The notes below the pieces were generated by a model. It did no database searches, was not told where the DNA came from, and was given only the letters and a program-made list of their open reading frames with translations. The position numbers and the translations under genes were made by a program. A DNA stretch of 64,000 nucleotides, taken from Kribbella pratensis. GTDB lineage: Bacteria > Actinomycetota > Actinomycetes > Propionibacteriales > Kribbellaceae. The stretch is from NCBI RefSeq assembly GCF_004366075.1, contig NZ_SODU01000002.1, positions 1,550,758 through 1,614,757 on the forward strand, given 5' to 3'. Positions 51,246 through 60,029 of this stretch are shown piece after piece; the stretch's first letter is position 1, and every line of letters begins with the position of its first letter.

Positions 51246-52244
51246 TCAGTGGCCGTGGGGCGTTTCGGCGTGCCCGGGGGTCGTCGTAGCGGTCGGTAGG
51301 GCGGTCGGCGGGACGATTGCGGTCCCAGTGGAGCTCACCTTCACGGTGAACTCGGCGGTGTGGACCTTGCCCGCGTGCTGGAAGTCCAGGAACAGGCTGT
51401 ACGTACTGGCGGTCGGGAAGGTCGTGGCGAACGTGATCCCCGGCCCGCCCTTCATCCCCGCCGTCGCTTCCTGCGCCGGATGAGTGTGGAGGTAGGCGAG
51501 GTCCCCGCTGCGTAGCGAGACCAGGTGCCCGAAGGCGCCGAGGTACGGCTGCAGGTCGGTGACGGGCTTGCCGCCCCGGGTGATCGTGAACGTCAGCTCC
51601 GACTCCTTACCGGCGATCGGGGTGCCCTGCAGTGTCACGTCGTACCCGTCGAAGCTGTAGACGCTCGCCGGTTCGGCGACCGGGACCGGGACGTACAGAC
51701 CGGTCACGTTCACATCCGTGCCGAGGGTGATCGTGCTGTCGTGGCCCGCCGGCTGGAAGTCGGCGTACAGCCGCCAGGTCCCGCCGGCGGTGAACGTGAA
51801 CGGGATGCTCCACGTCCCGTCCGCCGCCAGCGTGGGATGCACGTGGTGGAACCCGGACAGGTCCCGGCGGACCACGATCAGGTGCAGGTCCTTCTCGTGG
51901 GTCTTCGTGTACTTCGTGACCGGTTTGCCGTCCGGTCCTTGGATCGTGAAGCGCAACTCGGTCTGCGTGCCGCTGGTGAAGAACGTCTTCGCCGGCGCGA
52001 ACGTGTAGCCCGCGTCGGACACCGCCAGTCCGGGCAGTTGCCCGGCCGACTCGTGTCCACCGTGTTCCGAGGTGCCTGCAGTCTGCTCCATGCCACCCAT
52101 CTCCTCTCCGTGGGCCGGTGCCGCGGAGGTTTCGTCGGCCGCCGCGATCGGATCGATCGCGGAGCCGATGCCGTACGCCGCCCCGAAGGCCAGCACCACC
52201 GCACCGGCGAACGCGCCGAGCCGGAGCGCGACGGCCCGGCTCAC
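51246..52244 (-). CDS. Exported Met/His-rich protein of the copper locus
   Basis: A 332-residue protein with an N-terminal membrane anchor or signal (LGAFAGAVVLAFGAAYGIGSA). A Met/His/Glu-rich segment follows (HGEEMGGMEQTAGTSEHGGH), and the C-terminus is also His-containing (TPGHAETPHGH). The middle contains two beta-rich domains with clustered His (DLSGFHHVHPTL, YLHTHPAQEATAG), likely metal ligands. It lies between copZ (four-base overlap) and copA. A role in binding copper outside the membrane is inferred from composition and position; I do not recognise a characterised family. Confidence 0.75.
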   Translation of the reverse strand: MSRAVALRLGAFAGAVVLAFGAAYGIGSAIDPIAAADETSAAPAHGEEMGGMEQTAGTSEHGGHESAGQLPGLAVSDAGYTFAPAKTFFTSGTQTELRFTIQGPDGKPVTKYTKTHEKDLHLIVVRRDLSGFHHVHPTLAADGTWSIPFTFTAGGTWRLYADFQPAGHDSTITLGTDVNVTGLYVPVPVAEPASVYSFDGYDVTLQGTPIAGKESELTFTITRGGKPVTDLQPYLGAFGHLVSLRSGDLAYLHTHPAQEATAGMKGGPGITFATTFPTASTYSLFLDFQHAGKVHTAEFTVKVSSTGTAIVPPTALPTATTTPGHAETPHGH

Positions 52245-52462
52245 GACGCCGCCAGTTCGTAGCCCGCCTCGTCGACGGCGTCGCGGACGGCGGCCTCGTC
52301 GAGAGCGGACTCACTCGTCACGTGCACCGCGGAAGTGCCACCCGCGACGAGGTCGATCTTCACGTCCTGGACACCGACGAGCTTGCTCAGCTCCTCGGTG
52401 ACAGCCGAAGTGCAGTGGCCGCAGGTCATACCGGAGACGGAGTACGTCGTAGTGGTGCTCAT
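52241..52462 (-). CDS. copZ: Copper chaperone, heavy-metal-associated domain
   Basis: A 73-residue single HMA domain. The metal-binding motif is GMTCGHCTSAV (CxxC), followed by the usual beta-alpha-beta pattern (VQDVKIDLVAGGTSAVHV and DEAAVRDAVDEAGYEL). It carries Cu(I) to CopA. AAGGAG precedes the ATG. Its 3' end overlaps the exported Met/His-rich gene. Confidence 0.93.
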   Translation of the reverse strand: MSTTTTYSVSGMTCGHCTSAVTEELSKLVGVQDVKIDLVAGGTSAVHVTSESALDEAAVRDAVDEAGYELAAS

Positions 52463-52504
52463 ATCGATGCTCCTTGCTCGAAACGGGGTGATTGCTGGAG
52501 ATGA

Positions 52505-52574
52505 TTCAGCTGGACGAATGGTTCAACTGGACGAATGGTTCAGCCGGACGAACGTGGTTCAGCTTCGGACGAGG
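52505..52574. repeat. Four tandem units running out of the csoR 3' end
   Basis: Units at 52505-52521, 52522-52538, 52539-52557 and 52558-52574 share the pattern TTCAGCTGGACGAATGG (17 bp; the third has 19). The last unit contains the csoR stop codon and final codons; the others fill the csoR-copZ gap. The array looks like slippage or tandem duplication of the csoR end. Confidence 0.75.
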
Positions 52575-52861
52575 CGGGCGATCGCGTCGGAGGCCTCGCG
52601 GACCTTCTCGTCGGCCTCGGGCCCGCCCTTCTGCGCGGCCTCGACCACGCAGTGCGAGAGGTGCTCGTCGAGCAACTCCAGCGAGAACGACTGCAACGCC
52701 TTCGTGGCCGCCGACACCTGGGTCAGGATGTCGATGCAGTACTTGTCCTCCTCGACCATCCGCTGCAGGCCGCGGACCTGCCCCTCGATCCGCCGCAACC
52801 GCTTCAGATGACTGCTCTTCTCCGCGGTGTATCCGTGCACATGTCCCTCATCGCTGGCCAT
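52559..52861 (-). CDS. csoR: Copper-sensing transcriptional repressor (CsoR/DUF156 family)
   Basis: A 100-residue all-helical repressor. The Cu(I) ligands of the family are present: Cys in KYCIDIL, and His and Cys in DEHLSHCVV. The conserved stretch HLKRLRRIEGQVRGLQRMVEEDKYCIDILTQ is the family signature. It should bind the three 15-bp elements just upstream of its own start and release them when Cu(I) is bound. AAGAGGA precedes the ATG. Confidence 0.93.
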   Translation of the reverse strand: MASDEGHVHGYTAEKSSHLKRLRRIEGQVRGLQRMVEEDKYCIDILTQVSAATKALQSFSLELLDEHLSHCVVEAAQKGGPEADEKVREASDAIARLVRS

Positions 52862-52885
52862 CTCGCGTCCTCTTCTCGCCTCAGC

Positions 52886-52900
52886 TACCCCTCCGGGGTA
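52886..52900. promoter_or_regulatory. CsoR-type operator 1
   Basis: TACCCCTCCGGGGTA, perfect six-base arms around TCC, 25 bases upstream of the csoR ATG. The G/C-tract pseudo-palindrome with TA ends is the CsoR operator type. Confidence 0.6.
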
Positions 52901-52918
52901 TCTCCACGCCTCAGAAGT

Positions 52919-52933
52919 TACCCCCTATGGGTA
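52919..52933. promoter_or_regulatory. CsoR-type operator 2
   Basis: TACCCCCTATGGGTA, arms TACCC and GGGTA, same 15-bp length as operator 1 and 33 bases from it. This form matches the TACCCCnnnnGGGTA class most closely. Confidence 0.6.
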
Positions 52934-52955
52934 TAGAACGCAAGTCCTCCGGCAA

Positions 52956-52970
52956 TACCGGCTGGGGGTA
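52956..52970. promoter_or_regulatory. CsoR-type operator 3
   Basis: TACCGGCTGGGGGTA, shorter arms (TACC and GGTA) but the same 15-bp length, 37 bases from operator 2. It points toward the divergent ABC exporter gene. Confidence 0.45.
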
Positions 52971-53042
52971 TCTGGAGATGTCATCGCGAAGTACGACCAA
53001 CCCACCGCAAAACCGCCATGCACAGGGGCTTGAACAGGGTCT

Positions 53043-53081
53043 GGTGGGGGTGGCACAGGTTGTTGCCTGTGCACCGCCACC
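53043..53081 (+). repeat. Hairpin in the leader of the ABC exporter operon
   Basis: An inner perfect stem, GCACAGG (53053-53059) and CCTGTGC (53066-53072), with an outer stem of about eight more pairs with one bulge and one mismatch. It lies in the 314-bp divergent gap between csoR and the exporter. Apart from this and the CsoR-type sites I see no feature in that gap. Confidence 0.45.
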
Positions 53082-53175
53082 GCCTGGGTGCACTGGCTTG
53101 GTCGCGGGGCGTGTGGGCGGGTGGGTGAACAAACCTGTCACGCTGTGCGTCTGCTCACTGACGAGAGGGGTTTGG

Positions 53176-54096
53176 ATGTCCGACGTGGCCATCAGTACGC
53201 GCGGGTTGCGCAAGACGTACCGGACTCGGCGGGGGCGCAAGGTGGTGGCGGTGCAGGGGCTGGATCTGGAGGTTCCGGCCGGTGGGGTGCACGGGTTCCT
53301 CGGGCCGAACGGGTCGGGGAAGACCACGTCGATCCGGATGCTGCTCGGGCTGGTGCGCGCCGACGCGGGGACGATGACCGTGTTCGGCCGGCCGGTGCCG
53401 GCGCAGTTGCCGGACGTGGTCGGGCGGATCGGCGCGATCGTCGAGTCGCCGAAGTTCTTCCCGGCGTTCACCGGGGAGAAGAACCTCGAACTGCTCGCCG
53501 AGGCCATCGGCGCCCCGCGCGCCCGGGTCGGTGAGGTGCTGGAGCAGACCTCGCTCGGCGAGCGAGGGAGGGACCGGTTCCGGTCCTACTCGTTGGGTAT
53601 GAAACAGCGGCTGGCGATCGCGGCCACGCTGCTCAAGGAGCCCGACCTGCTGATCTTCGACGAGCCGACCAACGGCCTCGACCCGGCAGGTATCCGGGAG
53701 ATCCGCGAGACCATGCGCGGTCTGGGCGAGCAGGGCAAGACGGTCCTGGTCAGCAGCCACATCCTGGCCGAGGTCGAGCAGGTCGCCGACACCGTGTCGA
53801 TCATCGGTCACGGCCGCCTGCTCGCGTCCGGCACAGTCGCGGAAGTGATCGGCGGGGGTACGGCGCCGACAGTGAAGGTTGCTGTCGGCGACCATGAAGC
53901 CGCGACCCGCATCCTGGTCGCCGCCGGTCTGACAGTTCGTGCCGACGGCAAGTATCTGCTCGTCGAAGGTGCGCCGGATCCCGCCGACGTGACGCGGCGC
54001 CTCGCCCACCAGGAGCTGTACGTGTCCGAGCTGGCCCCGGTCCGCGCCGACCTCGAGTCGGTCTTCCTCGAGCTCACCGAAGGCGAGGGTCTGTGA
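53176..54096 (+). CDS. ABC exporter ATP-binding protein (ABC-2 type)
   Basis: A 306-residue ATPase. Walker A GPNGSGKTTS, Q loop, signature YSLGMKQRL, Walker B LLIFDEPTNGLDP, and switch His in SSHILAEVEQV. The short C-terminal domain is that of drug or peptide exporters (BcrA/NatA type). It starts at ATG 53176 with GAGAGGGG upstream. The permease overlaps its stop. The substrate is unknown; the nearby CsoR-like sites leave a link to copper possible. Confidence 0.92.
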   Translation: MSDVAISTRGLRKTYRTRRGRKVVAVQGLDLEVPAGGVHGFLGPNGSGKTTSIRMLLGLVRADAGTMTVFGRPVPAQLPDVVGRIGAIVESPKFFPAFTGEKNLELLAEAIGAPRARVGEVLEQTSLGERGRDRFRSYSLGMKQRLAIAATLLKEPDLLIFDEPTNGLDPAGIREIRETMRGLGEQGKTVLVSSHILAEVEQVADTVSIIGHGRLLASGTVAEVIGGGTAPTVKVAVGDHEAATRILVAAGLTVRADGKYLLVEGAPDPADVTRRLAHQELYVSELAPVRADLESVFLELTEGEGL

Positions 54097-55085
54097 TGGT
54101 CCGCCTGACCAAGGTCGAGCTCCGCCGGTTGATGGCACGCCGCTTGACGGCGGTCGGTCTCGCCGGCCTGTTCCTGATCACGATCCTGCTGCTGGTCGCC
54201 ACCTGGTTCGACGCGCGGCCATTGTCCGCCGTCGAGCAGCAGCAGGCCCAGCAGCAGTACGAGATGGCCCACAAGGACTGGGGCGAGCACGCGCAGGAGA
54301 TGCGCACGCAGTGCGAGGCGGACTGGAAGACGCAACCCGACCCGAAGCCGAAGCTCGAGGAGATGTGTGTCTACTCCGAGCCGAAGCCGGAGGATTTCGG
54401 CAAGCCGCCGACCGTGTTCGCCCAGATCATGCCGGAGCTGTTGCAGGGTTCGTCGTACTTCCTGGCGTTCGCCGCGTTCCTGATCGGCGCCAGTTTCCTC
54501 GGCGCCGAGTTCAGTTCCGGTGCCATCGGCAACTGGTTGACGTTCGAGCCGCGCCGGCTCCGGGTCTACGGCAGCAAGTTGCTCGCGGCCGCGACCGGTT
54601 TCGTGCCGATCGCCGCGGTGGTGCTGGCGGTCATCCTGTTCGGAACGTTCCTCATCGTCGACAAGCTGGGCGACACCGCGAGTACGACGGGGAAGGTCTG
54701 GGGCGACCTGTCCGCGATCGGCGGTCGCGCCGTACTGACGACCGCACTGGCCGCGGCACTCGGCAGCGTCGTCGGACTGCTGCTCCGGCACACCGCTGCC
54801 GCGATCGGTGTCGTGATGGCGTACCTGGTCCTCGCGGAAGGCGTTTTCGCCGCGTTCCTGGAGAAAGCCCAGCCGTGGTTGGTGAAACTCAACTTCGACG
54901 CCTTCGTGCGGCACGGCGCGCAGTACTCCGTGACGGAATGCAAGACCGGAAGTGACGGCAGCTACATCTGCGACTACGTGCAGAAAACGCTTTCGTTCGA
55001 GCACGGCGCTTGGTACCTGGCGATCTTCACCGTGGTCGTGGTCCTGCTCGGCGGCTGGGTATTCCACCGCCGGGACGTCAACTAG
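54096..55085 (+). CDS. ABC-2 type permease
   Basis: A 329-residue membrane protein. The first helix (AVGLAGLFLITILLLVATWF) is followed by an extracytoplasmic loop of about 90 residues with charged and Pro-rich parts and two cysteines, then five more helices (for example SSYFLAFAAFLIGASFLGAEFSSGAIGNWLTFEPRR). The motif GAEFSSGAIGNWL is typical of ABC-2 permeases. The start is ATG 54096 (GTG 54093 also possible). Its last eight bases overlap the convergent YfhO-type gene. Confidence 0.88.
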   Translation: MVRLTKVELRRLMARRLTAVGLAGLFLITILLLVATWFDARPLSAVEQQQAQQQYEMAHKDWGEHAQEMRTQCEADWKTQPDPKPKLEEMCVYSEPKPEDFGKPPTVFAQIMPELLQGSSYFLAFAAFLIGASFLGAEFSSGAIGNWLTFEPRRLRVYGSKLLAAATGFVPIAAVVLAVILFGTFLIVDKLGDTASTTGKVWGDLSAIGGRAVLTTALAAALGSVVGLLLRHTAAAIGVVMAYLVLAEGVFAAFLEKAQPWLVKLNFDAFVRHGAQYSVTECKTGSDGSYICDYVQKTLSFEHGAWYLAIFTVVVVLLGGWVFHRRDVN

Positions 55086-57609
55086 CGGCGCGCCGCCGTC
55101 GCCGTACTGCGCCGATCAGGACGATCCCGAGCGTGGCCACGGCGGCGGCCGCACCGACCGCCAGTCCGCGGAGAAGTCCGGGCGGCACGAACGTGCAGTC
55201 CACCCGGTCCGCGGTGCCCGTCAGCGGGACAGCGATCAGGCCGCCGAAGTTCCGCGGGGTCTGCGGCTTGCCGCCGGCGACCTTGCAGGTCCAGCCGTCG
55301 ATCTTCGGTACGCCGACGACCGCCCAGCCCTTGCTGCCGGCGGGCAATGTCGCGTGGAGGGAGTGACCGCCGGTCTCCACGTCCGTCGCCCCGGTCGTCC
55401 GAAGCTTCTCGACCGCGCTGCTCAAGGCCTGCTGGTCGAGGCAGCCGAGGGCGTTCCGCGGCGGAATGCCCTGTGGGGCGTCGCCGAAATTGACCTCGAC
55501 CAGCACGACCCCGCTCGCCGGCACGGTGCCGAGCCCGATCATCGCGCTGCTGGTGTTGATCCCGGGCCGGCGCGACGAGCTCAGTTCGTGCCACTCGCCG
55601 TCGGCCAGCCGGGCGCGGCCGCCGACCCGTGGCATGTACAGGTACGCCGTGCTGCCCGCCCTGCATGCCGCGACCAGTTTGACGTCACCGGTCGCGAACC
55701 GGGTGCCCTTGTACTTCGGGACGTCGTACACCTTGGTCCCGAGCAGGCGCTCCTGGGCGGCGTACGCGTTCGGGGCGTTGGTGTCGACCGGGACCGCCGC
55801 ATCGAGCCGGCGCCGTACCGTGACCAGCGGCGGGACCGTCGCCCGGGTGACCTGCGGGTTGCCGTCGACGAGCCGCATCCGGGCGCCGACCGAGAAGATC
55901 GTGTCGGTCACCGGGTTGTCGAGCGTCCGCGCCGCCCGACCGTACCCGGACCAGCCGAAGCCGAGTGCGGTCATCATCTCGTTCACCGAGTGCGGCAACA
56001 GGCTGCTGTACAGGCCGGCGCCCTGGCCGCCGAGCAGAATCGGGTCGTTCGGCGTGACGGACGTCCCCGGCTCGGTCCGGTACGCCGGCCACCCGTCGGC
56101 TGCCCGCAGCGCGTCGTACCGCGTGGTCTGCAGATCGTTCCACGGCGCAACGGAAGTGCTGAGCACCTTCGAGCGCTGCTCGTCGGTGATCACCGCGGTC
56201 CAGGTGGTCTCCACTGCCACGACCACCAGCAGTACGGCGAACGCGGCGACGACCGGCCACTTCACCCGGCGTGTCCTCGGGAACTGGCGCAAAGTCCAGA
56301 TGGTGCCGAACGCAACCACTGTCACCGCCCCGGACGCGATCAGCACCTCTGTCCAGTGCTCGGTCAGCAGCGGACTGCCGTCGGACAGTACGGCGATCAG
56401 CGCCAGCAGGACCGCTCCGCCCAGCAGGGCGATCGGACCGGGCAGCTTGTGAGCGACCGAGACCCACGCGACCACGACGAGCACGCCGCAGAGCACGAAC
56501 GCCTCGCGGTACTGGCTGCCGTTGGGGGTGTCGAACGCGTGCCAGAACTCCTGCGTCGGCGCCCAGCGGAACGACAGCGCCGTCAGGACGGTCGTGATCA
56601 CCCAGACGCCTTTCGGACGCCAGGGGACGAACTTGTTGAACGGCATCGTCAGCGCGAGCAGGAGGGCGATCGTTCCGACGTACAGACTGGCGGTCCGGCC
56701 GACGCCCTCGGACAGCGGCAGCAGCCGGGACAGGAACACATCCCACGCCGAAGGATGGAAGATCCCGGACGGGGACGGCGTTGCGGCGCGGTTGGTGGTG
56801 ACGATCGGTAGCAGGATGGGCGCGACCAAGGCCATGCCGAGCGCGAACGAGACGCCGTGCCGGACGACCGACCGGAGGCGCAGCGACCAGCTGAGGTCGC
56901 TGGTGAGCAGCCGGGCGAGCAGGTAGATCCCACCCGCAATCGTTGCCATGTAGGCGGTGTAGAAGTTGGACAGCCAGAAGACGGCGACCACCAGCACACT
57001 CAGCACCCGGTTGGTCCGGCGTAGTGACCATTCGGCGACCAGGAAGAACATCGGCAGGGCGATGAGGCCGTCCAGCCACATCGGCACGTAAGCTCCGTCG
57101 TCGAGTGCCCAGCCGCAGACGCCGTACGACACGCCCAAGATTGCTGCAACCCAACGGGGGCCCGGATGCATCTTGAGAAGTACGGCGGCCATCGCGGCCG
57201 CGGCCAGGCTCAGCTTGAGTGTGGTGACGACGTAGACGGCGAGGTCGATCTGGTCGCGGGGGAACAGACCCACCAGTAGGGACAATGGGCTGCCGAGATC
57301 GACCCCGACGTCCGCGAGGAAGCCGACGCCGAAAGCGCTCTGCCAGTTGAACAGCAGGTCGCCCTGAGCCTGGCCGTGCAGGACGTCCCAGAGATGGGCG
57401 AAGAAGGGGATGTACTGGGTACCAAGATCGTTGGTACTGCGGGACAGCGAACCGAAGGGAAAGGTACCGCGGATGATTCCGGAGGCGGCGAACACAGCCG
57501 CCACCACGACAGCGGCGACGGCGGCCGGCAGCAGTGCCGAGCGCCGTCGGGCAGACCCTTCGTCAGCGCCTCCCTCGGCGCCTCCGTCGGCACTGTCCTC
57601 GGAAACCAT
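55078..57609 (-). CDS. YfhO-type polytopic membrane glycosyltransferase
   Basis: An 843-residue protein with about 12 helices in the first 460 residues and an extracytoplasmic C-terminal domain, then a final helix and a basic tail (VRRRRRAAS). The first loop after helix 1 has the GT-C-like acidic and aromatic pattern SRSTNDLGTQYIPFF. YfhO proteins use polyprenyl-phosphate sugars made by a GT2 partner (CsbB/YfhO pair in Bacillus) to decorate envelope polymers. The GT2 gene lies divergently next to it. The start is ATG 57609 after AAGGGG; a longer frame crosses the neighbour and is rejected. Confidence 0.85.
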   Translation of the reverse strand: MVSEDSADGGAEGGADEGSARRRSALLPAAVAAVVVAAVFAASGIIRGTFPFGSLSRSTNDLGTQYIPFFAHLWDVLHGQAQGDLLFNWQSAFGVGFLADVGVDLGSPLSLLVGLFPRDQIDLAVYVVTTLKLSLAAAAMAAVLLKMHPGPRWVAAILGVSYGVCGWALDDGAYVPMWLDGLIALPMFFLVAEWSLRRTNRVLSVLVVAVFWLSNFYTAYMATIAGGIYLLARLLTSDLSWSLRLRSVVRHGVSFALGMALVAPILLPIVTTNRAATPSPSGIFHPSAWDVFLSRLLPLSEGVGRTASLYVGTIALLLALTMPFNKFVPWRPKGVWVITTVLTALSFRWAPTQEFWHAFDTPNGSQYREAFVLCGVLVVVAWVSVAHKLPGPIALLGGAVLLALIAVLSDGSPLLTEHWTEVLIASGAVTVVAFGTIWTLRQFPRTRRVKWPVVAAFAVLLVVVAVETTWTAVITDEQRSKVLSTSVAPWNDLQTTRYDALRAADGWPAYRTEPGTSVTPNDPILLGGQGAGLYSSLLPHSVNEMMTALGFGWSGYGRAARTLDNPVTDTIFSVGARMRLVDGNPQVTRATVPPLVTVRRRLDAAVPVDTNAPNAYAAQERLLGTKVYDVPKYKGTRFATGDVKLVAACRAGSTAYLYMPRVGGRARLADGEWHELSSSRRPGINTSSAMIGLGTVPASGVVLVEVNFGDAPQGIPPRNALGCLDQQALSSAVEKLRTTGATDVETGGHSLHATLPAGSKGWAVVGVPKIDGWTCKVAGGKPQTPRNFGGLIAVPLTGTADRVDCTFVPPGLLRGLAVGAAAAVATLGIVLIGAVRRRRRAAS

Positions 57610-57714
57610 TGGCCGCCCCTTCGTTCCGCTCACCCGGTCGCCAAAGCTAGCGGGTAGTTCTGGTCTGGACAAGAATCGCATCATGGTCGACGTACGGGGC
57701 GGACGGGGACAACG

Positions 57715-58665
57715 ATGCGGTTGAGTCTGGTGGTGCCGTGTTACAACGAGGTCGAGGTGATCTCGCGGTTCCATCAGGCGCTCAGTCGCGAGCTCGAGGA
57801 AACCGGGCGGCCGTACGAGATCGTGTACGTCGACGACGGTAGTGCTGATGGGACGCTCGAGGCCCTCGTCGAGTTGGCAGCGGCCGACGAATCGGTCCGG
57901 TACCTGTCGTTCAGCCGGAACTTCGGCAAGGAGGCCGCGATGCTGGCCGGCCTGCGGTACGCGACCGGCGACGCCGTGGTGATCATGGACGCGGACCTGC
58001 AGCACCCGCCGGAGCTGATCGGCCGGATGCTCAAGGAGTACGAGCGCGGGTTCGACCAGGTGATCGCGCGCCGCAACCGGACCGGGGACCCGGCGACCCG
58101 GACGCTGTTCGCGCGGGCGTACTACTGGTTGATCAACAAGTGGGCCGACGTCGAGCTGATGGACGGGGTCGGCGACTTCCGGATGCTGTCCCGGCGCGCG
58201 GTCGACGGCCTGCTCGAGCTGAACGAGTACAACCGGTTCTCGAAAGGGCTGTTCGCCTGGATCGGGTTCGAGTCGCTCCTGTTCGAGTACGACAACGTGA
58301 AGCCGCCGGTGGACCGGAAGAGCCGGTGGACGTTCCGGCGGTTGCTGGAGTACGGGCTGGACGGGCTGCTGTCGTTCAACAACAAACCGCTGCGGGCAGC
58401 GATCTACATCGGCCTGCTGCTGACCGCGGTGGCCGCCGGCTACGCGATCTGGGTGATCGTGGCCGCGATCGTGCACGGGGTCGAGATGCCCGGGTACGTC
58501 ACGCTGATCGCCGCGATCACCGGGCTCGGCGGACTGCAGATGGTGATGCTCGGCGTGATCGGCGAGTACATCGGCCGGATCTACTACGAGACCAAGAAGC
58601 GCCCGCACTACTTGCTGAAGCAGACCAACATGGACCCCGCTGACCGGCTGGAGCGGCGTACCTGA
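57715..58665 (+). CDS. GT2 polyprenyl-phosphate glycosyltransferase (GtrB/CsbB type)
   Basis: A 316-residue enzyme. The N-terminal GT-A domain opens MRLSLVVPCYNEVEVI, with the metal motif in VYVDDGSADGT and MDADLQHPPEL. Two C-terminal helices (AIYIGLLLTAVAAGYAIWVIVA and LIAAITGLGGLQMVMLGVIGEYIGRIYYE) are typical of GtrB/CsbB proteins. It loads a sugar onto undecaprenyl phosphate on the inner face of the membrane; the divergent YfhO-type protein is the probable acceptor-side enzyme. No GtrA flippase gene is adjacent. Confidence 0.92.
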   Translation: MRLSLVVPCYNEVEVISRFHQALSRELEETGRPYEIVYVDDGSADGTLEALVELAAADESVRYLSFSRNFGKEAAMLAGLRYATGDAVVIMDADLQHPPELIGRMLKEYERGFDQVIARRNRTGDPATRTLFARAYYWLINKWADVELMDGVGDFRMLSRRAVDGLLELNEYNRFSKGLFAWIGFESLLFEYDNVKPPVDRKSRWTFRRLLEYGLDGLLSFNNKPLRAAIYIGLLLTAVAAGYAIWVIVAAIVHGVEMPGYVTLIAAITGLGGLQMVMLGVIGEYIGRIYYETKKRPHYLLKQTNMDPADRLERRT

Positions 58666-58673
58666 AACGGGCA

Positions 58674-58706
58674 CCGGCCCCAGGTGGACAAACCACCCGG
58701 GGCCGG
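58674..58706. terminator. Bidirectional terminator
   Basis: Stem CCGGCCCC-A-GGTGG (58674-58687) with CCACC-C-GGGGCCGG (58693-58706), one A/C mismatch, loop ACAAA. It lies between the convergent GT2 and msiK genes. Confidence 0.75.
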
Positions 58707-58727
58707 CAGGACAGCTACTGCTGAGGA

Positions 58728-59807
<1,080 letters not shown>

Positions 59808-59967
59808 GACTGATCTTTCCCTTCACCGGCAGGAACGTGCCGGACGATCCGAGTAAAGGTTCCCCCAGGCGGGGGAGTCCGCCTATCCTCGCCCGGCCCA
59901 GCTCGTCCTGACAAGGTTTACGGCGTGTGACGTGTCCGTTCTGTTCACGTTGTGGACACCATCGCGC

Positions 59968-59989
59968 ATCCTGCAAGTTCTTGCAGGAT
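59968..59989. promoter_or_regulatory. LacI-type operator, perfect 10-bp arms
   Basis: ATCCTGCAAG (59968-59977) and CTTGCAGGAT (59980-59989) are exact inverted copies around TT. The core GCAAG-N2-CTTGC matches the first lacI operator. It lies between divergent msiK and lacI, 40 bases before the GTG. Confidence 0.75.
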
Positions 59990-60016
59990 CTTGCTGAAAA
60001 GTCAGGGGCGCCTGGG

Positions 60017-60022
60017 TACAGT
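60017..60022 (+). promoter_or_regulatory. -10 element of the second lacI gene
   Basis: TACAGT, seven bases, then GTG 60030; leaderless geometry. TTGCTG (59991-59996) is a possible -35 with a 20-base spacer, directly beside the operator. Confidence 0.45.
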
Positions 60023-60029
60023 GCCGGGC

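Noticed and set aside
57610..58674. An N-terminal extension of the YfhO-type gene across the GT2 gene (minus-strand frame open to 58674)
   Set aside because: The opposite strand carries a complete GT2 with all motifs. The minus-strand frame there reads as low-complexity antisense, and a good ribosome site and ATG exist at 57609.
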